Positions 1-5,214 of a DNA stretch of 5,214 nucleotides are shown in pieces. The notes beneath the pieces are model-generated. The model worked only from the letters and a program-made list of their open reading frames with translations. It was not told the DNA's origin and searched no databases. The position numbers and the translations under genes are program-made. Numbering within the stretch: the stretch's first letter is position 1; each line of letters starts with the position of its first letter. Source of the DNA: Pseudomonadota bacterium (GTDB lineage Bacteria; Pseudomonadota; Gammaproteobacteria; Burkholderiales; Burkholderiaceae_C); assembly GCA_030918015.1 (NCBI GenBank), contig JAUPTP010000213.1, positions 1 through 5,214 of the forward strand, read 5' to 3'.

Positions 1-157
1 CTCCGGCCTGGGCGATCTGGATCGCTACATCGTCAGTATCGCCGAGCTGGAGCAGCGGCTCGGCGCGGAGGCGGTGCGCATCAGCGCCTCGGCCGAGCTC
101 AAGGCGATGAAGCCTCAGACCACCTGGCCGCTGCCGGCGGGCTGCAGCCTGGAGTGA
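1..157 (+). CDS. C-terminal end of a probable DNA/RNA non-specific endonuclease (5' end outside window)
   Basis: Reading from base 2, 51 codons stay open up to a TGA at 155-157. The start is upstream of the window. The visible protein begins SGLGDLDRYIVSIAELEQRL and ends TTWPLPAGCSLE. A segment of the form 'Y-x-V-S-I-x-E-L-E-x-R-x-G' followed by a short tail with W-P-L-P-x-G-C resembles the last helix and tail of NUC1/EndoG-type DNA/RNA non-specific endonucleases, where a 'VSIxEIExRTG' stretch follows the catalytic domain. The DRGH catalytic motif and the metal-binding Asn would lie upstream and cannot be seen, so the family call is a resemblance from memory. Codon use (GC-rich third positions) supports a real coding end in this frame. 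The stop codon overlaps a GTG at 154, in frame with the next gene, but that gene more likely starts at 190. Confidence 0.42.
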   Translation, partial: SGLGDLDRYIVSIAELEQRLGAEAVRISASAELKAMKPQTTWPLPAGCSLE

Positions 158-189
158 GGTCGGCGCGGCGCGCCGGCTATGCTTGCCCG

Positions 190-744
190 ATGTCTGCACC
201 GACCCTTGTCCTGCTGGCCCATCCCGAGCTGCGCCATTCGCGCATGTGCCGCTCTCTTGCGCAGGTGGCCCGCGGCCTGCCTGGGGTCGAGGTGCGCGAC
301 CTCTACGCGCTGTGGCCCGACTTCGTCATCGACGCCGAGGCCGAGCGCGCCGCGCTGGCGCCGGCGCGCCGGCTGGTGTGGCTGCATCCGGTGCTCTGGT
401 ACTCGATGCCGCCGCTGATGAAGCTCTGGCTCGACAAGGTGCTGGTGCGGGGCTGGTCCCATGGCCAGGGCGGCACCGCGCTGCAGGGCAAGGCGCTGCT
501 GCCGGTGCTGTCGACCCACTCGCGGGCCGAGGATTTCCGCGTCGGCGGCCGCCACGGGCGCGACTTTGCCGATTTCCTGCCGCCCTACGAGCGCATCGCG
601 GCGCTGTGCGGGCTGCGCTGGCAGGCGCCGCTGGTGCTGCACCGCACCGAGGCCTCGCAGGGCGAGGGCCCCTCCGACGAGCAGGTCCGCGCCTTCGTCG
701 AGCGGCTGAGCGCCCCGCTGCCGCCCCACCCCGAAGGAGGCTGA
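190..744 (+). CDS. kefG: KefG/KefF-type NAD(P)H oxidoreductase, ancillary protein of the Kef K+/H+ antiporter
   Basis: A 184-residue flavodoxin-fold protein, the usual size of KefG and KefF (about 176-184). In this family the protein docks on the cytoplasmic face of KefB or KefC and is needed for full antiporter activity; KefF binds FMN and has quinone reductase activity. Visible family marks are LVLLAHPE at residues 6-13 (first strand and phosphate loop), DLYALWPDF at 38-45, HPVLWYSMPPLMKLWLDKVL at 66-85, and RGW at 87-89. The ATG at 190 is chosen because MSAPTLVLLAHPE lines up with the usual N-terminus. An in-frame GTG at 154 would add 12 residues (MRSARRAGYACP) unlike the family, but it overlaps the upstream stop and could allow coupling. 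No strong Shine-Dalgarno precedes 190. The TTG found after the central strand in E. coli KefG reads STH here (109-111 region), so flavin contacts may differ. The last codons (E-G-G) carry the ribosome binding site of kefB. Family certain; KefG rather than KefF is inferred from the KefB-like partner. Confidence 0.9.
   Translation: MSAPTLVLLAHPELRHSRMCRSLAQVARGLPGVEVRDLYALWPDFVIDAEAERAALAPARRLVWLHPVLWYSMPPLMKLWLDKVLVRGWSHGQGGTALQGKALLPVLSTHSRAEDFRVGGRHGRDFADFLPPYERIAALCGLRWQAPLVLHRTEASQGEGPSDEQVRAFVERLSAPLPPHPEGG
734..740 (+). promoter_or_regulatory. Strong Shine-Dalgarno of kefB, embedded in the end of kefG
   Basis: AAGGAGG lies 8 bases before the kefB ATG at 749 and inside the final Glu-Gly-Gly codons of kefG. 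It is the best ribosome binding site in the window. With only 4 bases between the kefG stop and the kefB start, it supports co-transcription and probably translational coupling. It also fixes 749 as the kefB start. Confidence 0.85.
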
Positions 745-748
745 GTCG

Positions 749-2584
749 ATGCCCCACGAGAGTCACTGGCTGCAGGCGGCGCTGGTCTACCTGGTCGCCG
801 CGATCGCGGTGGTGCCGCTGGCGCGCAAGTTCGGGCTGGGCACGATCATCGGCTACCTGGCCGCCGGCATGCTGATCGGCCCCTTCGGGCTGCGGCTGGT
901 GCGCGACCCGGACGCGATCATGGGCGTGGCCGAGTTCGGCGTCGTGCTGATGATGTTCCTGATCGGCCTGGAGCTGGAGCCGCCGCGGCTGTGGTCGATG
1001 CGCCGGGCGATCTTCGGCTGGGGCAGCGTGCAGCTGCTGGGCTGCGCGCTGGTGCTGGGGCTGATCGCGCAGGCGGGGGGCGCGCCGTGGCCGCTGCCGC
1101 TGGTGGGGGGGCTCGGTCTGGCGCTGTCGTCGACCGCCGTGTCGCTGCAGGTGATCCAGGAGCGCAACCTGATGCCCACGGCCGGCGGCCAGGCGGCCTT
1201 CGCGATCCTGCTCTTCCAGGATGTGGCGGCGATCCCGATCCTGGCGCTGAACCCGCTGCTGGCGCCGCGCATGACCGCCTCGGGCGGCCACTGGGGCGAG
1301 GCGCTGCGGGCGGTGCTGGTGGTGGCGGCGATCATCCTGGCGGGGCGGCTGCTGCTGCGCCATGCGCTGCGCTGGATCGCGCGCAGCGGTTCGCCCGAGA
1401 TCTTCACCGCCGCCGCGCTGGCCCTGGTGGTGGCGCTGGCCAGCCTGATGCAGGCGGTGGGGCTGTCGATGGCGCTGGGGGCCTTCCTGGGCGGCGTGCT
1501 GCTGGCCGAGAGCGAGTACCGCCGCGAGCTCGAGACCGACCTGGAGCCGTTCAAGGGCCTGCTGCTGGGCCTGTTCTTCATGGCGGTGGGCATGTCGATC
1601 GACTTCCATGTCATCGCCGCCCACCTGATGCTGGTGCTGGGCCTGCTGCTCGGCTTCCTGGCGCTGAAGGCGCTGGTGCTGCTGATGCTGGCGCGCCGCG
1701 CGGGCGTGCCCGCGCCGGAGCGGCCGGTGTTCATGCTGCTGCTGGCGCAGGGCGGCGAGTTCGCCTTCGTCGTCTTCCAGCAGGCGGCGGACCTGCATGT
1801 GCTCGATGACGCGCAGACCTCGATGCTGATCGGCACGGTGGCGCTGTCGATGCTGCTCACGCCCCTGCTGCTGGTCGCCCTGGACCGGCTCGAGCGGCGG
1901 CGGGCGGCCCGCGGCGGCCCCGTCGCCTCGCCGCATGCGCTCGCCGAGCCGCAGGGCGCGCCGGTCATCGTGGCCGGCTTCGGGCGCTACGGCCAGATCG
2001 TCGGCCGCATGCTGCACGCCAACGGCATCGCGATGACGGTGCTCGACCAGGATGCCGAGCAGGTCGAGGCGCTGCGCGTCTTCGGCTTCCGGGTCCACTA
2101 TGGCGACGCGACCCGGCTGGACCTGCTGCGCCTGGCCGGCGCCGACAACGCGCGGGTGCTGGTGATCGCCATCGACGATGTCGACCAGAGCCTGAAGCTG
2201 GTCGACCTGGCGCGCGAGCATTTCCCGCACCTGGCGCTGGTGACCCGCGCGCGCAACGTGAGCCACTGGTTCGCGCTGCGCGACCGGGGCGTGACGCTGA
2301 TCGAGCGCGAGACGCTCGACGCCTCGCTGATGAGCGCGCGCAGCGTGCTCGAGCAGCTCGGCTGGCATCCGCACCATGCGCGCGAGCAGGCGGTGCGCTT
2401 CCGGCGCCACTCGATCGCCCAGCTCGAGCAGCTCTGGCCGCATTACCGCGACGAGAAGGCGCTGGTGTCGATGGCCCGCCAGGGCCGGCGCCAGCTCGAG
2501 GAGCTGTTCGCCCAGGAGCGCGCGGAGCGCCAGGCCCGCCCCGACCTGTGGCGCGACGAGCCGCTCACGCGGCGCGACGACTGA
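749..2584 (+). CDS. kefB: Glutathione-gated K+/H+ antiporter, KefB type (CPA2 family)
   Basis: A 611-residue inner-membrane antiporter, matching E. coli KefB and KefC (about 600-620). It exchanges K+ out for H+ in; glutathione holds it closed and glutathione S-conjugates of electrophiles open it, acidifying and protecting the cytoplasm. Residues 7-380 are hydrophobic membrane helices. They include GLELEP at 73-78, the FQD motif at 156-158 (the acidic ion-site residue of CPA2 exchangers) and the regulatory loop EYRRELETDLEPFKG at 256-270, whose Asp264 corresponds to the loop acid of KefC. After a charged linker (380-403) comes an RCK/TrkA-N nucleotide-binding domain with GFGRYGQIVGR at 410-420, followed by VLDQD and YGDATRLDLL at 451-460. 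Arg420 and Arg520 align with the KefC glutathione-pocket residues Arg416 and Arg516; the position of Asn551 is Ser555. The tail (HPHHAREQAVRFRR at 540-553, then RRQLEELFAQ at 580-589) resembles E. coli KefB more than KefC. The start follows a strong Shine-Dalgarno, 4 bases after kefG. No frameshift is seen. Confidence 0.95.
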   Translation: MPHESHWLQAALVYLVAAIAVVPLARKFGLGTIIGYLAAGMLIGPFGLRLVRDPDAIMGVAEFGVVLMMFLIGLELEPPRLWSMRRAIFGWGSVQLLGCALVLGLIAQAGGAPWPLPLVGGLGLALSSTAVSLQVIQERNLMPTAGGQAAFAILLFQDVAAIPILALNPLLAPRMTASGGHWGEALRAVLVVAAIILAGRLLLRHALRWIARSGSPEIFTAAALALVVALASLMQAVGLSMALGAFLGGVLLAESEYRRELETDLEPFKGLLLGLFFMAVGMSIDFHVIAAHLMLVLGLLLGFLALKALVLLMLARRAGVPAPERPVFMLLLAQGGEFAFVVFQQAADLHVLDDAQTSMLIGTVALSMLLTPLLLVALDRLERRRAARGGPVASPHALAEPQGAPVIVAGFGRYGQIVGRMLHANGIAMTVLDQDAEQVEALRVFGFRVHYGDATRLDLLRLAGADNARVLVIAIDDVDQSLKLVDLAREHFPHLALVTRARNVSHWFALRDRGVTLIERETLDASLMSARSVLEQLGWHPHHAREQAVRFRRHSIAQLEQLWPHYRDEKALVSMARQGRRQLEELFAQERAERQARPDLWRDEPLTRRDD

Positions 2585-2610
2585 CGCCGCCGGCCGGCAG
2601 CTCTTCAGAT
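2585..2610. other. 26-base gap between convergent kefB and the FSA gene
   Basis: The gap between the two convergent stop codons holds a self-complementary GCCGGCCGGC at 2589-2598, with no loop and no T-run beside it. I see no convincing intrinsic terminator here. Termination may be Rho-dependent, or transcripts may run into one another. Confidence 0.5.
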
Positions 2611-3285
2611 TCAGATCTCGCGCGCGTCGGCCAGGAAGACCCGCTCGGCCGCGCGCGTGGCCTCATGGTCGACCAGCTCGCCGAACAGCGCCGGCGGGAT
2701 CGTGATCGCGCGGGCGCCCAGCGCCATCACGTCCAGGCAGGCCTGGCGGCTGCGCAGGCTGGCCACCAGCAGCCGCGTCGGCGCGGCGCTGCCGGCCACC
2801 AGGGCCTGCATCTTCGCGATCTCGGCCAGGCCGTCCAGGCCGGCGTCTTCCATGCGGCCCAGGTAGGGCGCCGCATAGGCCGCGCCCAGCATCGCGGCGA
2901 ACAGGGCCTGCTCAGGCGCCCAGACGGCGGTGAAGGTCACTGGCACGCCCCGGCGCGTCAGCTCGGCCCCGGCGGCCAGACCGTCGCGCGTGGCCGGGAT
3001 CTTCACCACCAGCTGGCCGGGGTCGGCCAGCGCGACGAGCTTTTCGGCCTCGAGCAGCATGTCCGTGGTCCGGGCATGCGTCACCTGGACCTGCACCTGG
3101 CGCACCTTCAGCGACCAGAGCGCGTCGAGCAGGCGCGGCACGTCGCTCGGGCGCAGCCCGGCGCGGCGCAGCAGCGTGGGGTTGGTGGTGACGCCCCGGA
3201 CCAGCGGGTGCGGCAGGCAGGTCCGCAGCGCATCGAGGTCAGCGCTGTCGAGCCAGAGGTGGAAGTCGGGGTGCAGTGCGGCCAT
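2611..3285 (-). CDS. fsa: Short transaldolase / fructose-6-phosphate aldolase (FSA/TalC family)
   Basis: A 224-residue class I aldolase of the short transaldolase family (E. coli FsaA is 220), cytoplasmic, forming a Schiff base on a lysine. Members either split fructose 6-phosphate into dihydroxyacetone and glyceraldehyde 3-phosphate or act as transaldolases in the pentose phosphate pathway. Aligning by eye with FsaA gives Asp13 (Asp6), TTNP at 33-36 with Asn35 (Asn28), Gln67 (Gln59), the Schiff-base lysine Lys95 in VVKIPAT (Lys85), Thr119 (Thr109) and Tyr141 in APYLGR (Tyr131). The tyrosine at 141, where classic transaldolases such as TalB carry phenylalanine, favours aldolase-type activity; true transaldolase activity remains possible, and many homologs are simply labelled transaldolase. 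The ATG at 3283-3285 is the only start that leaves the first strand (FHLWLDSAD) complete; no clear Shine-Dalgarno precedes it. It converges on kefB and diverges from the ROK regulator gene, which probably controls it through the shared intergenic region. Confidence 0.9.
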   Translation of the reverse strand: MAALHPDFHLWLDSADLDALRTCLPHPLVRGVTTNPTLLRRAGLRPSDVPRLLDALWSLKVRQVQVQVTHARTTDMLLEAEKLVALADPGQLVVKIPATRDGLAAGAELTRRGVPVTFTAVWAPEQALFAAMLGAAYAAPYLGRMEDAGLDGLAEIAKMQALVAGSAAPTRLLVASLRSRQACLDVMALGARAITIPPALFGELVDHEATRAAERVFLADAREI

Positions 3286-3317
3286 GGCGCTATTCTGGCG
3301 GTACGCTGCAGGGCTGG

Positions 3318-3346
3318 CACCTAAGTAAAACTAGGTGATTTACTAA
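3318..3346. promoter_or_regulatory. Candidate operator: two interlocked inverted repeats in an AT-rich island
   Basis: The 116 bases between the divergent FSA and ROK genes (3286-3401) contain one conspicuously AT-rich stretch. Two dyads overlap in it. The first is CACCTA (3318-3323) with TAGGTG (3332-3337), perfect 6-base arms and an 8-base spacer. The second is TAAGTAAA (3322-3329) with TTTACTAA (3339-3346), 7 of 8 pairs and a 9-base spacer centred on 3334. ROK regulators bind palindromes of about this size beside their own genes, so this is the natural site for autoregulation and control of the FSA gene. That role is inferred. I could not assign a confident -35/-10 pair on either strand; the AT-rich island probably contributes to one or both promoters. 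Confidence 0.55.
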
Positions 3347-3401
3347 TGCGACCCAGGGCGGGCTTCTGGCATGCTGATTCATCCCGAACACCGTCCTGAC
3401 C

Positions 3402-4628
3402 ATGCATGCCTCCTCCGTCTCCTTCACGCCCGACGAGCGTGCCGTGCGGGGATCGAACCACAGCGGCATGCGCCAGTTCAACGAACGCACCGTGCTGCAG
3501 GCGATCCGGCTGCACGGTCCGCAGGCCAAGGCCGATCTGGCGCGGCTGACCCAGCTGTCGTCGCAGACGGTGTCGGTCATCGTCAGCCGGCTGCTCGACG
3601 ACGGGCTGCTGGTCAAGCGGGCGCGGGTGCGCGGGCGCATCGGCCAGCCCTCGGTGCCGCTGGCGCTCAACCCGGACGGCGCGATCAGCGTGGGCGTGCA
3701 GGTGGGCCGGCGCAGTCTGGAGGTGCTGGCCTGCGACTTCGTCGGCCGGGTGCGCCACCGCCACGAGTTCCACTACGATTTTCCCGACCCGCAGCGGGTG
3801 CTGCCCTGCATCGCCGAGGGGCTGGTGCGGCTGCAGCTGCAGCTGGGGCCGCTGTGGGATCGGGTGGTGGGGCTGGGCCTGAGCTCGCCGCTGTCGATGG
3901 AGAAGTGGTCGAGCGTGCTGGGCTCGCAGGCCCACACCGCGCTGGCGGGCTGGGAACATCTGGACCTGCACCGCGAGGTCGAGGCGCTGACCCGCCTGCC
4001 CGTCAGCTTCGCCAAGGACACCACCGCCGCCTGCGTGGCCGAGCTGCTGCAGGGCCATGGCACGGCGGTGCGCAGCTTTCTCTATATCTTCGTGGGCACC
4101 TTCGTCGGCGGCGGGCTGGTGCTGTCGGGGCACATCGCCTCGGGGCAGCGCGGCAACGCCGGGGCGATCGGCTCGCTGCCGGTCGGGCTGGCGCGCGGCG
4201 GCGAGCCGCCGCCCCAGCTGCTCGAGGTGGCCTCGGGCTGGCAGCTCGAGCAGGCGCTGCTGCAGGCCGGGCACGATCCGCTGCAGGTGCAGCACGACGA
4301 CATCGTCAGCCCGGCGTTCGCCCCGCTGGTCGAGCCGTGGCTGGAGCAGGCCGGTCTGGCCCTGGCGATGACCGCCGCCAGCGGCGCGGCGATGCTCGAT
4401 CTGGATGCGGTGATCGTCGACGGCTCGCTGGCGCGGCCGCTGATCGATGCGCTGATCGAGCGCACCCGCCAGCGGCTGGCGGTCTACCGCTTCGACGGCC
4501 TGCATGCGCCGGCGCTGCTGGCCGGGCGGGTGGGGGCGCATGCGCGGGCGCTGGGCGGCGCGCTGCTGCCGCTGCACACCCAGTTCTTCCCGGACAAGGA
4601 CATCTTCCTCAAGCCGTCCCAGGGCTGA
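3402..4628 (+). CDS. ROK-family (NagC/XylR-type) transcriptional regulator
   Basis: A 408-residue DNA-binding regulator, the usual length for ROK repressors (about 380-410). Residues 20-90 form a winged helix-turn-helix: GSNHSGMRQFNERTVLQAIR, then KADLARLTQLSSQTVSVIVSRLLDDGLLV (43-71), then a basic wing RVRGRIGQPSVPLALNPDG. Residues 95-395 are the ROK sugar-kinase fold, with KDTTAACVAEL at 205-215 where kinases have NDxNAAALAE, and GTFVGGGLVLSG at 232-243. The fold looks catalytically dead: the ATP-binding DxGGT is VQVGRRS (99-105), the ExGH sugar-binding residues read AGAIGSLP (253-260), and the CxCGxxGCxE zinc motif is absent. It should therefore sense a sugar or sugar phosphate without phosphorylating it. 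The start at 3402 keeps the GSNxSGMR segment typical of proteobacterial members; Met23 (3468) is an alternative that would cut into that segment. No good Shine-Dalgarno precedes either. It is divergent from the FSA gene, the likely target. The exact ligand cannot be told. Confidence 0.9.
   Translation: MHASSVSFTPDERAVRGSNHSGMRQFNERTVLQAIRLHGPQAKADLARLTQLSSQTVSVIVSRLLDDGLLVKRARVRGRIGQPSVPLALNPDGAISVGVQVGRRSLEVLACDFVGRVRHRHEFHYDFPDPQRVLPCIAEGLVRLQLQLGPLWDRVVGLGLSSPLSMEKWSSVLGSQAHTALAGWEHLDLHREVEALTRLPVSFAKDTTAACVAELLQGHGTAVRSFLYIFVGTFVGGGLVLSGHIASGQRGNAGAIGSLPVGLARGGEPPPQLLEVASGWQLEQALLQAGHDPLQVQHDDIVSPAFAPLVEPWLEQAGLALAMTAASGAAMLDLDAVIVDGSLARPLIDALIERTRQRLAVYRFDGLHAPALLAGRVGAHARALGGALLPLHTQFFPDKDIFLKPSQG
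4609..4628. other. 20-base tail-to-tail overlap of the ROK and pseudouridine synthase genes
   Basis: The ROK gene ends with TGA at 4626-4628 and the opposite-strand gene ends with TGA on the minus strand at 4609-4611. The final codons of each gene are thus antisense to the other, leaving no room for a terminator between them. Confidence 0.85.
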
Positions 4629-5214
4629 TCTCTGGACGACACATCGACAGTGTGCGCCGGCTCTCGAAGCGGCGCGCGCGGCCGTCGATCGGATCGACGA
4701 AGGCGATCGCGCGGGCGAGCAGGCGCAGCGGCTCGCGCCAGTCGGGCGGTGCGTCCGGCGCTGGTTCGGGCTGCAGCACCGGATAGATGCGGTCGCCGAC
4801 GATCGGCACGCCCAGCGCGGCCAGGTGGGCGCGCAGCTGGTGCTTGCGCCCGGTGAGCGGCTCGAGCCGGTAGCGCGCCAGGCCGCTGGCCGTGTCGCGC
4901 TCCATCAGCGCGATGCGGGTGAAGGCGTCGGGCTCGCCGGGCACCTCATGCATCTGCATGAAGCGCTCGCCCTCGCGCTCGGCCAGGCGGCTGGCGTGCA
5001 GGCGCGGCAGCATCGCGCCCAGCGCCTCGCGCCAGGGCGCGACCGCCTCGTAGACCTTCTCGATCGCGCGGTCGCGGAACAGCGCCTGGTAGGCGCCGCG
5101 GCTGGCCGGATCGAGCGAGAACAGCACCACGCCGGCGGTCTCGCGGTCGAGCCGGTGCAGCGGCACCAGCGTGTCCAGCCCGGTGGCCTTCTTCAGCCGC
5201 ACCAGCAGCGTCTC
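4609..5214 (-). CDS. RluA-family pseudouridine synthase (N-terminus outside window)
   Basis: The frame is open from the right edge of the window to the stop at 4609-4611, giving 201 visible residues beginning ETLLVRLKKATGLDTLVPLH. A GTG at 5200-5202 could be read as a start, but ETLL continues the family pattern upstream of it, so this GTG is most likely an internal valine and the gene runs off the edge. The enzyme isomerises uridine to pseudouridine in rRNA or tRNA in the cytoplasm. The family signature HRLDRETAG is at visible residues 20-28, with the catalytic aspartate Asp23. KVYEAV follows at about 53-58 with the conserved active-site tyrosine, then LTGRKHQLRAHLAALGVPIVG-type sequence from about 120 and a closing region ending in ARRFESRR. 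Which RluA subgroup it belongs to, and therefore which RNA position it modifies, cannot be decided without the N-terminal third. It converges on and overlaps the ROK regulator gene. Confidence 0.92.
   Translation of the reverse strand, partial: ETLLVRLKKATGLDTLVPLHRLDRETAGVVLFSLDPASRGAYQALFRDRAIEKVYEAVAPWREALGAMLPRLHASRLAEREGERFMQMHEVPGEPDAFTRIALMERDTASGLARYRLEPLTGRKHQLRAHLAALGVPIVGDRIYPVLQPEPAPDAPPDWREPLRLLARAIAFVDPIDGRARRFESRRTLSMCRPEISPGTA

Noticed and set aside
326..2443. A very long open frame (about 705 codons) on the - strand, antisense to kefG and kefB
   Set aside because: Its protein is dominated by Arg, Gln, His, Ala and Pro, resembles no family, and lies opposite two clearly recognised genes. 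It is the expected by-product of strong GC bias at third codon positions.
2589..2598. GCCGGCCGGC palindrome after kefB as a terminator
   Set aside because: There is no loop and no T-run; short perfect GC palindromes are common by chance at this base composition.
2548..3324. A 258-codon + strand frame opposite the FSA gene
   Set aside because: Shadow of the FSA/TalC gene, whose catalytic residues are all recognisable on the - strand.
3321..4577. A 418-codon open frame on the - strand opposite the ROK gene
   Set aside because: Same low-complexity Gln/Arg/His-rich composition as other shadow frames in GC-rich DNA; the + strand ROK protein has clear domains.
5200..5202. GTG as the start of the pseudouridine synthase
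   Set aside because: In-frame sequence upstream to the window edge continues the family pattern (ETLL), and the remaining protein would lack the N-terminal third of the enzyme.
1..5214. Mobile element, CRISPR array, tRNA/rRNA gene or defence system
   Set aside because: No transposase, integrase, terminal repeats, regularly spaced repeats or tRNA-like fold was seen; nearly all bases are accounted for by housekeeping or metabolic genes.

Overview
This window is GC-rich chromosomal DNA with almost no non-coding space. Codon third positions are overwhelmingly G or C. Together with the protein types (a KefG/KefB pair, a ROK regulator and a short transaldolase), this suggests a betaproteobacterium, most likely of the order Burkholderiales. 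That placement is an inference from composition and protein resemblance, not a database match.

Layout from left to right. (1) The last 51 codons of a + strand gene, tentatively the C-terminus of a DNA/RNA non-specific endonuclease. (2) A compact + strand pair: a KefG/KefF-type flavodoxin-fold NAD(P)H oxidoreductase, then, after 4 bases, a full-length KefB-type glutathione-gated K+/H+ antiporter with its own strong ribosome binding site. (3) A convergent - strand gene for a short transaldolase of the fructose-6-phosphate aldolase (FSA/TalC) family. (4) A 116-base divergent intergenic region holding an AT-rich island with two interlocked inverted repeats. (5) A + strand ROK-family transcriptional regulator. 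(6) A - strand RluA-type pseudouridine synthase whose 3' end overlaps the regulator by 20 bases and whose 5' end lies beyond the window.

Two functional units can be read. The kefG-kefB pair is a detoxification module: glutathione adducts of electrophiles open the antiporter, K+ leaves, H+ enters, and the acidified cytoplasm protects the cell. The accessory oxidoreductase is needed for full activity. The FSA/ROK pair looks like a sugar-metabolism gene with a divergently transcribed local regulator, the dyads between them being the natural operator candidates. The ROK protein keeps an N-terminal winged helix but has lost the zinc motif and the ExGH-type residues of ROK sugar kinases, so it should be a regulator without kinase activity.

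I found no RNA gene, CRISPR array, insertion sequence, phage gene or toxin-antitoxin pair, and nothing that amounts to a clearly new biological system. The points most worth checking are the candidate operator, the substituted glutathione-site residue in KefB and the degenerate active site of the ROK protein.
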